Positions 7,746 through 16,212 of a stretch of 41,141 bases of DNA are shown here, one piece after another. Below the pieces are notes generated by a model that worked only from the letters and a program-made list of their open reading frames with translations, did not search any database and was not told the origin of the DNA. Every line of letters starts with the position of its first letter. Position 1 is the first letter of the stretch. The DNA comes from Methanocellales archaeon (GTDB lineage: Archaea; Halobacteriota; UBA148). The stretch lies in NCBI GenBank assembly GCA_028715545.1, contig JAQURP010000007.1, forward strand, positions 1-41,141, written 5' to 3'. The position numbers and the translations under genes were made by a program.

Positions 7746-8951
7746 TCAACTCTCTTCCGATGTACCTTTACAGAACTTGTTGTTGTTTTTAAAGTGCAGA
7801 AAGTAAACGAGAGCAACAAAAGCGGCCGTCACAAATGAGGTAAGTGCCCAAAACGCAAATACATAATCCCAGCTTTCGTTTCCGATGTCAACTAAAAAAG
7901 GAACGATTATTCCTATCAAAACAGTACCGATATAACCCATCCCGTCTATAAAGCCCGTTGATGCTGCTACGACCGCATCCTCCTTGAATCGCGATGGACA
8001 GGTGGCCACTATAAATACGTGTGGGCCGTACAGGAAGAAACTGCCCACTAAGAGGACGAGTGTTGCAACCAAGCCACTAGTGTATGGGAATATTACAAAA
8101 CTAATCCCCAATAGGACCAGAAATATCATGCTGGTAATATCCTTGTCCATCTTGATCTTGTTATATATCAGCGTACCAAGAACACCAAACATCGGGATCA
8201 GAAACACCTTTAGACCTATCTGACCCATTTCTCCCACTGTAAAATTCCCTTCTAAAAAGAAATAGAGTGGTATCCAGGAGATAACTCCGTATCTTACCAT
8301 GTTCAACAGACACAGTGAGAAACCACTCATAACTATGGGGAAGGATAATGTTGACTTAACCTGAGTTTTTACCTTTTGTTTTGGTTTAAAGTCCATCTTT
8401 GGTTTAGTAATGAGAAGTGTTATCCCCCGTGTAAATAAGAAAGCACTGGCAATCCAAAATCCTGCCTCCCAGCCCCAGGCACCAACGGCAAAGGCGGATA
8501 TGAGCCAGGCAATAGAATTACCGACCTGGTAAGACGTACCCAAGATTGTCGAGGTTCTTTCTATATCTCGCGCTGTTGCTTGCATTTCCGCATTGGCTCT
8601 TACAATAGATGACCAACCCATTGATTGGAAACCACCATCAAGCACTTCTCCAACCAATAAAATAATAAAGAACCCACCTGAAAAACCCAGAATCATGTTC
8701 ATGATTGCGGACCCTATAAGACCTGCAGAGATATAGACAAAAGGATTATACCGCTCAGAAATCTGGCCATGCAAAAACTGACCGATCGCATAGGCGAAGA
8801 AGAACCCACTCGATACCAGCCCCAAAGTATACATGTTCAGATTCTGATACGTAACCAACAGCGCTGGGACCACTATGCTCAGATTTACTTTGCCAAAGTA
8901 ATATGTGGCATATGATGTCCATATATTCCAAAATTGCTTATCCACTTTCAT
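7746..8951 (-). CDS. MFS transporter of the organophosphate:phosphate antiporter (GlpT/UhpT) type
   Basis: Twelve-segment major facilitator of 401 residues. It opens with KQFWNIWTSYATYYFGKVNL, very like the first helix of GlpT/UhpC, and has a QFLHGQISERYNP loop 2 signature. Bacterial OPA relatives exchange glycerol-3-phosphate, hexose-6-phosphate or phosphoglycerate for phosphate; the archaeal substrate is unknown. It lies between the methyltransferase (two bases downstream) and a LicC-like cytidylyltransferase, which hints at uptake of a phosphorylated alcohol used for glycan or lipid decoration. A GGAG lies 13 bases before the ATG, a weakly spaced SD. Confidence 0.85.
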   Translation of the reverse strand: MKVDKQFWNIWTSYATYYFGKVNLSIVVPALLVTYQNLNMYTLGLVSSGFFFAYAIGQFLHGQISERYNPFVYISAGLIGSAIMNMILGFSGGFFIILLVGEVLDGGFQSMGWSSIVRANAEMQATARDIERTSTILGTSYQVGNSIAWLISAFAVGAWGWEAGFWIASAFLFTRGITLLITKPKMDFKPKQKVKTQVKSTLSFPIVMSGFSLCLLNMVRYGVISWIPLYFFLEGNFTVGEMGQIGLKVFLIPMFGVLGTLIYNKIKMDKDITSMIFLVLLGISFVIFPYTSGLVATLVLLVGSFFLYGPHVFIVATCPSRFKEDAVVAASTGFIDGMGYIGTVLIGIIVPFLVDIGNESWDYVFAFWALTSFVTAAFVALVYFLHFKNNNKFCKGTSEES

Positions 8952-9034
8952 CGACTCAGTTTATCTCCAAAAAGGGCTCTTTTTTCCAGCACAATTTCTT
9001 TTCATCATCTCTCCCGTATCTCTTCCAAAATTAG

Positions 9035-9793
9035 TTACCTATTGAGTGTAACCATCTCTTCCGCCCTTTTAAAATCCTGGAGTGTATCTATCTCAATCCA
9101 TCCTCGCTCAATCGTCACACACTTAACGTTAATGCCATTATTAACGAGATACTGAATGAAGTCGGTAATGTATGCGACATCAAACGTCTTTGCCTTGATG
9201 AAAGCATTCCCAAAGAATTCTTTCTGTGCTTTATGAAAATATTCCCTGAAAATCCCAGCGCCCCTCTTACTGCATTTTATCATCCCGATAAATTCACCAT
9301 TCACGGTCTCTTTATTGCTCACAATCTTCCCAATTTCTACTACATTTTTATTGGCATCAAAAATAACATTTTCAGCTTCTTCTATTGGGTGCTCTGTTCT
9401 TCCTTCATAGTAGCCTGTCCAATCAATATCAACGATAATAGCTATATCATCCCCACTTTTCAGCAACTTCCTCACGACATCTTTCCCGAATATGATGTCC
9501 GAATAGGTGGCGATAAACTCGTCATTCATTTCCTCTTCAGCATAAAACAAACTATTTAGGATATTGTTGTTCCTGTAATTGTCGTTTATGTAATATTTTA
9601 GTTCCTTATGATTTATTGCCTCTTTTTTATAGCCTTTTATGATCGATATGTCGGTGATGCCATTTGCATGGAATGCATCCTGTTGATGCTGCAAAATTGT
9701 CTTTCCGCTGACTTTCAACATACACTTTGGTATGTCATTCGTCAAGGGGTTCAGTCGAACCCCCATCCCTGCCGCTATAATTATCGCCTTCAT
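9035..9793 (-). CDS. LicC-like nucleotidyltransferase (probable CTP:phospho-alcohol cytidylyltransferase)
   Basis: Single-domain nucleotidyltransferase of 252 residues. The NTP-binding loop is AAGMGVRL (residues 7-14), followed by Pro22-Lys23 (IPKCML). NNNILNSLFYA, YSDIIFG and a terminal EIDTLQDFKRAEE match LicC-type CTP:phosphocholine cytidylyltransferases better than the RmlA/GlmU groups. The reaction would be CTP plus a phospho-alcohol giving a CDP-alcohol, the donor for a CDP-alcohol phosphotransferase such as the one at 6070-6789. Inositol-1-phosphate or sugar-1-phosphate substrates remain possible. It heads the minus-strand block that continues, after an 83-base gap, into the transporter. 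Confidence 0.78.
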   Translation of the reverse strand: MKAIIIAAGMGVRLNPLTNDIPKCMLKVSGKTILQHQQDAFHANGITDISIIKGYKKEAINHKELKYYINDNYRNNNILNSLFYAEEEMNDEFIATYSDIIFGKDVVRKLLKSGDDIAIIVDIDWTGYYEGRTEHPIEEAENVIFDANKNVVEIGKIVSNKETVNGEFIGMIKCSKRGAGIFREYFHKAQKEFFGNAFIKAKTFDVAYITDFIQYLVNNGINVKCVTIERGWIEIDTLQDFKRAEEMVTLNR

Positions 9794-9820
9794 ATTATAA
9801 CACCATGCTATTTATGCACC

Positions 9821-9830
9821 AGTATATAAA
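9821..9830 (-). promoter_or_regulatory. Candidate TATA box of the LicC-like gene at 9035-9793
   Basis: Minus-strand TTTATATACT lies about 33 bases before the ATG at 9793, predicting a very short leader that could still hold the GGTG seen nine bases before the start. Confidence 0.5.
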
Positions 9831-10113
9831 GCCAGCGCCATGTTTTACTACTTTTTACCACTATATTTACATTTTCGATTTTTTATACCGCATTTTTACT
9901 ACAAAGTTGCGGATCCCCTTTTGAACTCCGTACCTCAAAGAGGTGGTTATAATAGGTGGAGAAGAAACACATTAGGCCCCTTTAAATTGGCGAAGCTGCA
10001 AGTTAATTAACAGGATGGAAGAGCTGGAAGGAAGAAGGGGACAACTTGGAGCGTAATTTTACCACAAAAGTTAATAAGTTTGATGGCTTAGTGTTCAGTG
10101 GGTGTTCTGATTG
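9831..10113. other. Divergent intergenic region between the two LicC-like genes
   Basis: Together with the TATA box above this makes a 317-base gap between divergent genes. T-rich repeats of the type TTTTTAC(C/T)AC occur at about 9843-9905. A TATA-like TTAATAAG at about 10069-10076 could serve the plus-strand gene. No transposon ends or RNA genes are recognised. Confidence 0.4.
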
Positions 10114-10989
10114 GTGTTTGTAAAAGAAGTGAGAAGTGAAGGTAAAGTTTATTATTATCTCGTTCAGAGCATCCGCAGCGGCACTAAAACAGCCCACAGA
10201 ACAATCAAACGATTGACCGCAGAGGAAGCAAAAGACCCTGGATTTATTGACAGTTTCCTGAAAGAAAACCAGTGGTTGAACTCGAATTTACAGGCTTTAA
10301 TAGTAGCTGCCGGTGGATCCACACGTCTTTATCCGCTCACCAAGAATATGCCTAAATGCCTCATTGAGATCGGTGGTAAAACCATAATTGCTTGGAATAT
10401 TGATGCATTACTGAAAAATAATATAAAGGACATAATCATAGTTGCTGGTTTTGGTGAAGAGAAGCTCTCAGAGCATTTAGGGAATCATGCGAGATGTATT
10501 TATAATCCCTTCTTTGAGGTTACGGGCATATTAGCCTCTACATGGCTCGGGTTGAAAGAGATACAAAATGATTTTATCTTCTCGTATTCTGATATTATTT
10601 ACGATGCGGATATTCTGAAAGGAATCATTAAATACCCAGCTAAGTGCGTTATCGGCGTCAAAAAACAGGGCATAAGTCGGGATTCAGAGAAAGTGAAGAT
10701 TCGTGGAAAGCGCGTGACTGCGATAAGTAAGGACCTGTCTGAGTTTGAAGCCGATGGCGAATTCATAGGTATTGCTAAATTCACAGGTAAAGCATCGAAA
10801 AACTTCTGGAACACAGTAGAAGAACTTGCACGGGAGAATACATTTCCTGAATACGATTTCATAAATGCTATTGAGCGGCTCTTACTGAAAGGAGAGAAAA
10901 TCGCACCTTATATTGTAAACAAGAACAAAAAATGGTTTGACATAGACTCGTTAGATCGGCTTGAAGAAGCTAAAAAGCAGTTTAGGTAG
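10114..10989 (+). CDS. LicC-like nucleotidyltransferase with an extra N-terminal domain
   Basis: About 291 residues. Residues from ~60 on form a second LicC-like nucleotidyltransferase: AAGGSTRLYPLT, MPKCLIEIGG, FEVTGILAS, YSDIIYD and a terminal DIDSLDRLEEAKK. The first ~55 residues are foreign to that family. They read VFVKEVRSEGKVYYYLVQS then RTIKRLTAEE, a pattern I know from the N-terminus of IS1634/IS4-like DDE transposases and some small archaeal proteins. A TTG at about 10276 would give the enzyme alone but has no SD, while GGTG lies about nine bases before the GTG at 10114, favouring the fused form. The last eight bases overlap the end of the convergent glycosyltransferase gene. Function probably as for the gene at 9035-9793. 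Confidence 0.75.
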   Translation: MFVKEVRSEGKVYYYLVQSIRSGTKTAHRTIKRLTAEEAKDPGFIDSFLKENQWLNSNLQALIVAAGGSTRLYPLTKNMPKCLIEIGGKTIIAWNIDALLKNNIKDIIIVAGFGEEKLSEHLGNHARCIYNPFFEVTGILASTWLGLKEIQNDFIFSYSDIIYDADILKGIIKYPAKCVIGVKKQGISRDSEKVKIRGKRVTAISKDLSEFEADGEFIGIAKFTGKASKNFWNTVEELARENTFPEYDFINAIERLLLKGEKIAPYIVNKNKKWFDIDSLDRLEEAKKQFR

Positions 10990-12064
10990 CAGAATCAACC
11001 GTTTTTTCGATTATCTCCTTCACCTCTCTTCCTATAACCTCTGGACTGCATTTATCCCTGTATATCCTATAACCTCCCTCCGCAATCTTCTCTCTTAGCT
11101 TCTCCTCATCTCTCAACTCTAATATCGCATCTGCTAAGGCATCAGCATTCGCCATCTCTACCAGTAAAGCATTCTCCTTATTCGTAAATAACTCTCTATT
11201 TGCAGGATTGTCCCCCACTATAACCGCTCTCTTCATCGCTATTGCTTCAAACGCTTTTTCCGATATCGCTCTTTTCCCCTTATCAATATCGGAAAAGTGT
11301 CCGCCTAAACAAACATCCGCTTTTGCCATTTCCATGGGAAACTCCCTAAAATCTGTCCAACCCATGAATTTAACATTCCTAACTTTTAACGTATCAGCAA
11401 GTTTTAAAATCTTCTTATACTCCATACCAGTTCCAACTAGTTTAAATTCAATATCTTCGTGCTTTTCCACTCGCTTAGCTGCTTCCACCATGTATTCCAC
11501 TCCATGGACAGGATGAAACGTTGTATAATAGAATATCGTGAACTTTTTATTATCCCTCGCAACATCTCTCGGATAAAACATCGAATCATCCGCACCAACA
11601 AAAACCCGTTGGAATCTCTCCCTTTCCAACCCAAATGTATTCACAAAATAATCTATATGGGCATTTGTATCTAACAGAACTTTATCTGCGATTTCACAGG
11701 AATGTTTATCTAATCTATAAAAATACTTGCCCATCAATGATTCTGGTCTAAACTTTTTCCTATCGAAGCACATTGTATCGTAGGCAGATAAAAACGCATC
11801 GAAAATTATGGGTTTAGCCCTCGGAGTCAGTTTTCTTATTATACCCGCCAAAGGCTGACCGAAATATCCAATAAAAACTGCGTCACAATCCTTTTTATTT
11901 TTCAAGAGAAACTTACCTACAACCTTTGGATATCGAACTAGATAAGATTTTGATGCATTTGTGCATTCGACTACATTAGCACCATTTATCCTCAGACCCC
12001 TTAATATCACTGCGTTTCTTACATAACTTGGTTCGCGGCCAGAAACAAAGATAATTTGTGTCAC
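10982..12064 (-). CDS. Glycosyltransferase, GT4-like
   Basis: Retaining GT-B glycosyltransferase of 360 residues. The N-terminal Rossmann half begins with IIFVSGREPSYVRNAV; the C-terminal half has FTIFYYTTFHPVHGVEY, LKVRNVKFMGW and a donor-site region ISEKAFEAIAMKRAVIVG. It would add a sugar from a nucleotide donor to the growing lipid-linked glycan on the cytoplasmic face. The GTG start at 12064 lies four bases after the stop of the aldo/keto-reductase-like gene, with GGGGAAAA upstream, so it is translated from the same mRNA. Last gene of the minus-strand run that begins near 18391. Donor and acceptor unknown. Confidence 0.83.
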   Translation of the reverse strand: MTQIIFVSGREPSYVRNAVILRGLRINGANVVECTNASKSYLVRYPKVVGKFLLKNKKDCDAVFIGYFGQPLAGIIRKLTPRAKPIIFDAFLSAYDTMCFDRKKFRPESLMGKYFYRLDKHSCEIADKVLLDTNAHIDYFVNTFGLERERFQRVFVGADDSMFYPRDVARDNKKFTIFYYTTFHPVHGVEYMVEAAKRVEKHEDIEFKLVGTGMEYKKILKLADTLKVRNVKFMGWTDFREFPMEMAKADVCLGGHFSDIDKGKRAISEKAFEAIAMKRAVIVGDNPANRELFTNKENALLVEMANADALADAILELRDEEKLREKIAEGGYRIYRDKCSPEVIGREVKEIIEKTVDSAT

Positions 12065-12068
12065 TTTG

Positions 12069-12968
12069 TTATTTTCCCCTATATTGATTGATTATGTTAA
12101 ATGTCTCTTCAGCATGCTCCCTTGTGGAAACCCCCACAACTACCGACTTAATTTTTGGTAACGAAAATAAATACTCGTAAGCATCCTTTGGATTCAAGTA
12201 CCCAGCTGCAAGGGTGCTCATTGCTAATATATCAACATCATAGTCCCTAAGAATTAGCTCACATTCCTCTCTCGATGGATTCATCTGAAATCCCACTTTA
12301 TTAAAAGATGCCATTACCAGTGGTTTTTTTATACCCCATTCATCAAAAGATTTAACAAGTTTTGCGAAATTCATCGTTCCAAATGCAGGAACGACGTTAT
12401 AATTTTCTTTTATGTGGTCTATGTAAAATCCAAATATTTCTTCAGCTTGCAAAGCGAGCCCTAAATCAGTCAGCACGTTATGTAAAAATATCGCCTTCAC
12501 GTTAAATCCATTAAAAGCTAAAAGCTCTATATCCAACAAAGTTTCTAACAATTTTATAAAATCCTTACGCAGAAATGATATTCCACCTTTAAAAAGTATT
12601 TTGAATTTGTCTGACATGCCAGCCGGTTTTAAAATTTCGTTTAATAGACCTATAATCCCCACTTCGTTTACTTTTCGCACATAACCCTGTGCATAGGGTA
12701 TCAAAGGATAAAATTTTAGTTTATCGCTCAAACCTTCATCAGCGACGAGATCCAATATATCTTTTGCTCTATGATGCGTGGAAAGCATCATGCCATTTAC
12801 TCCCATGTCAGAGCAAATTTTTATTATATCCACTGCCTTTTTAATATCACTAAATCTTTCTACCCCTGTTCTTGCAACTTCTTGACTCAGATGGCTTACT
12901 CCTATGAATTGATTGTGACCTAATATTATGGGATCGATATCACTATTCATTTTTTTACACACGCTCAC
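12069..12968 (-). CDS. Aldo/keto-reductase-like TIM-barrel protein, function unknown
   Basis: 299 residues. The start (DPIILGHNQFIG) and end (IKSVVVGVSTREHAEETFNI) resemble the first and last strands of aldo/keto reductases. Where that family has D-x3-Y of the catalytic tetrad (FIDTAxxYG), this protein has GMMLSTHHRAKDIL: no Tyr, two His. It is therefore unlikely to be a standard reductase; a lyase, isomerase or other barrel enzyme is possible. Its GTG start overlaps the stop of the Gfo/Idh gene by four bases (GTGA), so the pair is translationally coupled. It presumably acts on the same sugar or polyol intermediate. I do not recognise a characterised family. Confidence 0.65.
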   Translation of the reverse strand: MSVCKKMNSDIDPIILGHNQFIGVSHLSQEVARTGVERFSDIKKAVDIIKICSDMGVNGMMLSTHHRAKDILDLVADEGLSDKLKFYPLIPYAQGYVRKVNEVGIIGLLNEILKPAGMSDKFKILFKGGISFLRKDFIKLLETLLDIELLAFNGFNVKAIFLHNVLTDLGLALQAEEIFGFYIDHIKENYNVVPAFGTMNFAKLVKSFDEWGIKKPLVMASFNKVGFQMNPSREECELILRDYDVDILAMSTLAAGYLNPKDAYEYLFSLPKIKSVVVGVSTREHAEETFNIINQYRGK

Positions 12969-13984
12969 ACGATCTCTACTAATTCTTTTTTATTCGCAGA
13001 TTCGTATATGGCATCTATAACACATTGCACTTTATATGCATAAAAAATATCCAGTTCTGTTGACATATGGTTCCTAACACAGTTCACAAAATACTTGTCT
13101 TCTCTTGTGTATTCTGCTCCACCTATGTCTATATCGACGCCTTTGTAGAGGTCCTGTTTGTAAAGTATGTTAAATTTGCTATTTATGTCTGAAAAATATT
13201 TTACGTAATCCTCAGTCACGACCAACATACCATTTTCGAATTGCACTTCTATATTTATCTGCGGCAATCTATAGTTTCTAACGCTCCATGATGCATCTAT
13301 GTACCCTTCCAATCCATTTTTGAATATTAGGTAAGAGTGCACGAAGTCCTCTACCTCTTTGGAATAATAAGGCTTAATTTGGCCATTCACCGAGATTACA
13401 TCTCCAAAAAACCATAACAGAACATCCACGAGATGTGTTGCAAGAATACTCAAAACTCCTCCGCCACTTGCCTCTTTCTTGTACCTCCAACCACTGCCTT
13501 TAGAAAACTGTTGAGATACGTACATATAAGAAGTCAAGTAGACCGGTTTGCCTAAATTTCCACCGTCAATGAGCTCCTTTGCTTTGCTAAAAGTATCTAC
13601 AAAATGTTTGCAATATCCAACCATATTGGTTACCGATTTCTCTTCCGTCTTAAAAATTAAAGTCTTACATTCTTCCCCTGATACTCCCAAAGGTTTTTCA
13701 ACAAAGAAATTTATTCCTCTATCTAGGCACTCTTCTGCCATTTCCACGTGAAGAGCAGTCGGCGTAGTAATGAATACGATATCCAACTCCTCTTCATCTA
13801 ACATCTTCTTATAACTGTCATATTTCCTAACTGATGGCAGAACATTTCCAAAAATTTTCTTTATGATACTCTCTTTGTCTGCGATTGCTGTGACATTGAC
13901 ACTATCTAAGCTATTGAGTATTCCTGTATGCAGGATCCCCATTTTACCCAGACCGATTATACCTGCATTTATCTCTTTTTCCAT
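12965..13984 (-). CDS. Gfo/Idh/MocA-family NAD(P)-dependent oxidoreductase
   Basis: 339 residues. The N-terminal Rossmann domain has AGIIGLGKMGILH and the family's EKPLGVS motif, whose Lys is catalytic. The C-terminal alpha/beta domain has a GGGVLSILATHLVDVLLWFFGD segment including the usual His region. Family members oxidise or reduce sugars, nucleotide sugars or inositols. GGAGG lies 11 bases before the ATG. It overlaps the barrel gene by four bases and is 75 bases downstream of the GT2 gene. A role in making an unusual sugar or polyol of the glycan is likely; the substrate cannot be read. Confidence 0.85.
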   Translation of the reverse strand: MEKEINAGIIGLGKMGILHTGILNSLDSVNVTAIADKESIIKKIFGNVLPSVRKYDSYKKMLDEEELDIVFITTPTALHVEMAEECLDRGINFFVEKPLGVSGEECKTLIFKTEEKSVTNMVGYCKHFVDTFSKAKELIDGGNLGKPVYLTSYMYVSQQFSKGSGWRYKKEASGGGVLSILATHLVDVLLWFFGDVISVNGQIKPYYSKEVEDFVHSYLIFKNGLEGYIDASWSVRNYRLPQINIEVQFENGMLVVTEDYVKYFSDINSKFNILYKQDLYKGVDIDIGGAEYTREDKYFVNCVRNHMSTELDIFYAYKVQCVIDAIYESANKKELVEIV

Positions 13985-14059
13985 TTTAAGATAATCCTCC
14001 GATTACATTAAAAACTTTTTTTTTCATGTCTCCTTTAAAGTCATATAGGCCCCTATAAA

Positions 14060-15013
14060 TTATCGTTTTTTCAGCCTGTAGTATATATCCTCTAATAAAA
14101 TACGCTGTGTTTTCAGCATATCTGCAAGCAGTCCGAATGTTATTACCAACAGGCCTGTGACAACTAACATGGTGGTTAAAATTGCTGACGGCAAGTGTGC
14201 TACCCGGCCAAAATTTAAAAAGTCCACCACCACTCTTACACCAAATATGAGTCCAATTAGGATTATAGTGCCCCCTATTGCAGTGAAGACTTCAAGGGGG
14301 CGATAATCTCGATAGCTTTTAATTATATTAAGCCCAGCGGATTTCGCATAACTGAAAATATTTGTAATTAGTCTTGACTCTCCATCTCTTTCTCTGAATT
14401 CCACAGGTATTTGCTCTATTTTTAAATTTTTATTGGCCGCTTGTATAAGCGTTTCTTGAACATATGTGTAGTCCCCTCTCAAGTTCATTCGTAAAGCAGC
14501 ATCTTGAGAAAATGCTCTGAAACCTGTCTGTGCATCTCTTATGGGTAGCCCAGTGATTCTTCTGACCAGCCATGTGGCGATTTTATTACCACATTTTTTG
14601 CTCAGCGGCATATGCTTTAATTTATCTATTTGCCTGTCCCCCAAAACTATGTCCGCTCTTTTGTTAATCACTGGCTCTATTAATTTTGGAATCTCTTTTG
14701 GATCGTACTGAAAATCTGCATCTATATTCACGATTATGTCTGCATCCATTTCTAATGCTTTTTCTAGTCCATCTCTAAAGGTAACGCCCAAACCAAGGTT
14801 TGTTTTATGAGAGAGTACCTCGGCGCCAGCCTTTTCAGCTATATTTCCAGAGCTATCAGTAGATCCATCGTTTATTACTAAAATTTCTATTTTTTCTAAA
14901 CCTTTTATTTCACGTGGAATTTCCTTTATGACCCCCTCTATCGATTTTTCTTCGTTATATGCAGGTATCATGACCACTAATGTATCCTTTTTTGATGATA
15001 TTCCCTCTACCAT
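14060..15013 (-). CDS. GT2 glycosyltransferase, DPM1-like with C-terminal membrane helices
   Basis: 317 residues. Inverting GT-A domain with MIPAYNEEKS near the start, VINDGSTD, the metal-binding DAD (98-100) in NIDADFQYDP and a QTGFRAFS segment. Two hydrophobic helices at roughly 235-260 and 275-295 anchor it. Such proteins move a sugar from a nucleotide to dolichol phosphate. The ATG at 15013 is preferred to the TTG at 15031: GGGGGT lies nine bases upstream and the shorter form clears the preceding GT4 gene by five bases. One of two GT2 enzymes in the window; the other, at 22976, resembles AglJ. Confidence 0.86.
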   Translation of the reverse strand: MVEGISSKKDTLVVMIPAYNEEKSIEGVIKEIPREIKGLEKIEILVINDGSTDSSGNIAEKAGAEVLSHKTNLGLGVTFRDGLEKALEMDADIIVNIDADFQYDPKEIPKLIEPVINKRADIVLGDRQIDKLKHMPLSKKCGNKIATWLVRRITGLPIRDAQTGFRAFSQDAALRMNLRGDYTYVQETLIQAANKNLKIEQIPVEFRERDGESRLITNIFSYAKSAGLNIIKSYRDYRPLEVFTAIGGTIILIGLIFGVRVVVDFLNFGRVAHLPSAILTTMLVVTGLLVITFGLLADMLKTQRILLEDIYYRLKKR

Positions 15014-15018
15014 TTTTC

Positions 15019-16212
15019 TTATACCCCCCAATCATCGCTTAATTTATTTTTACCCTCCATACACCCATAAATTTTATCTGCAACTTTTTCCCAGGTATAC
15101 TTCTCTATCACTGCATTCCTGCCATTATCACCAAACTTTTCCCTCAAAACCCCATCCTTCATCAGCATTCTTATCTTCTCAGCAAAATCCTCAGCATCCC
15201 CGGGCTTTGCCAACAAACCGCATCTGTTTTCATTTATGATGTCTCTTATTATATCTACATCACTCGCTACAACAGGCTTTCTACAGGCCATATACTCAAA
15301 AATCTTTATTGGTGAGAAATAAAAGCCATATTTCTCCATATATCTAAATCCTTTTGGATTATATGGGGCAACCGCAACATCTGCAGCAGAAATATATTTT
15401 GGCACATCTTCATACTCAACAAATCCTGTGAATATGAACCTAGAGGAAATGCTTTCTTCCTTTGATTCTCCTTCAAGAATATTCAATCCTTTGCCAACCA
15501 TAAGAAACCTTACATCTTCATCGAGTTTATTAGCAATCTCAATAAGATCTTCTGCACCATGCCATGCGCTCATCGCTCCTACGTAAACAACCACTTTTTT
15601 ATCTTTTAGGTTGTATTTGCTCCTGACATCCTCTTCATAAGCGGGTTTAAAAATATTTGGGTCTACGCCAGCACTTATAATTTTTACCTTGTGATGAAAA
15701 CTAGGATTAATTATGCTTTTAGTATAAGCAAAAATCTTCTTCGTTAGTTTCATCGATAAGTTGTTGTAATCCGGGTCCAAAAGCTCTATGATGGTTGGAA
15801 TTCCAAGCAAAAATCCTGAAAATACCCCTACTCCTTTTGATGAACTTCTGTCAAGAACAAAATCTATTTTGTGTTTTTTTAGCAAATAAAGCGCGAGGAT
15901 AACTAAGACAAAACGGTAAATGAAGAAATACGTTTTTTGAACAAAACCGCGCAAAAAAGTGCCCCCTTTATCTTTTGTCGATATTTTGCCTCGAATGGGA
16001 AAGAATAATCCTCGATAAACACGTCTCGTAAAAATGTTCTCACCTATTTTCTGGTACTTCTTCTGTTTCTTTGTCATCCTCCTCGATAGGATAATCACTT
16101 TATTGCCCCTCTTTTCCAATCCCTCTGCTATTTTCAAAACATGTGTAGAGCCACCTATGAACTCTCCTGTGTGTGGAATGGGAATATCAGGAGCAACGTA
16201 CAGGATGTTCAT
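15019..16212 (-). CDS. Glycosyltransferase, GT4 family
   Basis: GT-B enzyme of 397 residues. The acceptor half begins NILYVAPDIPIPHTGEFIGG with GSTHVLKIAEGL. The donor half has VVVYVGAMSAWHGAEDL, RFIFTGFVEYEDVPKYI and SPIKIFEYMACRKPVVAS, where the Glu before YMAC is the conserved nucleotide-sugar contact. The start overlaps the preceding GT4 gene by four bases (ATGA), showing coupling. Cytoplasmic glycan assembly; donor unknown. Confidence 0.88.
   Translation of the reverse strand: MNILYVAPDIPIPHTGEFIGGSTHVLKIAEGLEKRGNKVIILSRRMTKKQKKYQKIGENIFTRRVYRGLFFPIRGKISTKDKGGTFLRGFVQKTYFFIYRFVLVILALYLLKKHKIDFVLDRSSSKGVGVFSGFLLGIPTIIELLDPDYNNLSMKLTKKIFAYTKSIINPSFHHKVKIISAGVDPNIFKPAYEEDVRSKYNLKDKKVVVYVGAMSAWHGAEDLIEIANKLDEDVRFLMVGKGLNILEGESKEESISSRFIFTGFVEYEDVPKYISAADVAVAPYNPKGFRYMEKYGFYFSPIKIFEYMACRKPVVASDVDIIRDIINENRCGLLAKPGDAEDFAEKIRMLMKDGVLREKFGDNGRNAVIEKYTWEKVADKIYGCMEGKNKLSDDWGV

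Noticed and set aside
10000-10290. A complete insertion sequence around the transposase-like N-terminus
   Set aside because: No catalytic DDE part, no terminal inverted repeats and no target duplication can be seen; only a short N-terminal resemblance exists.
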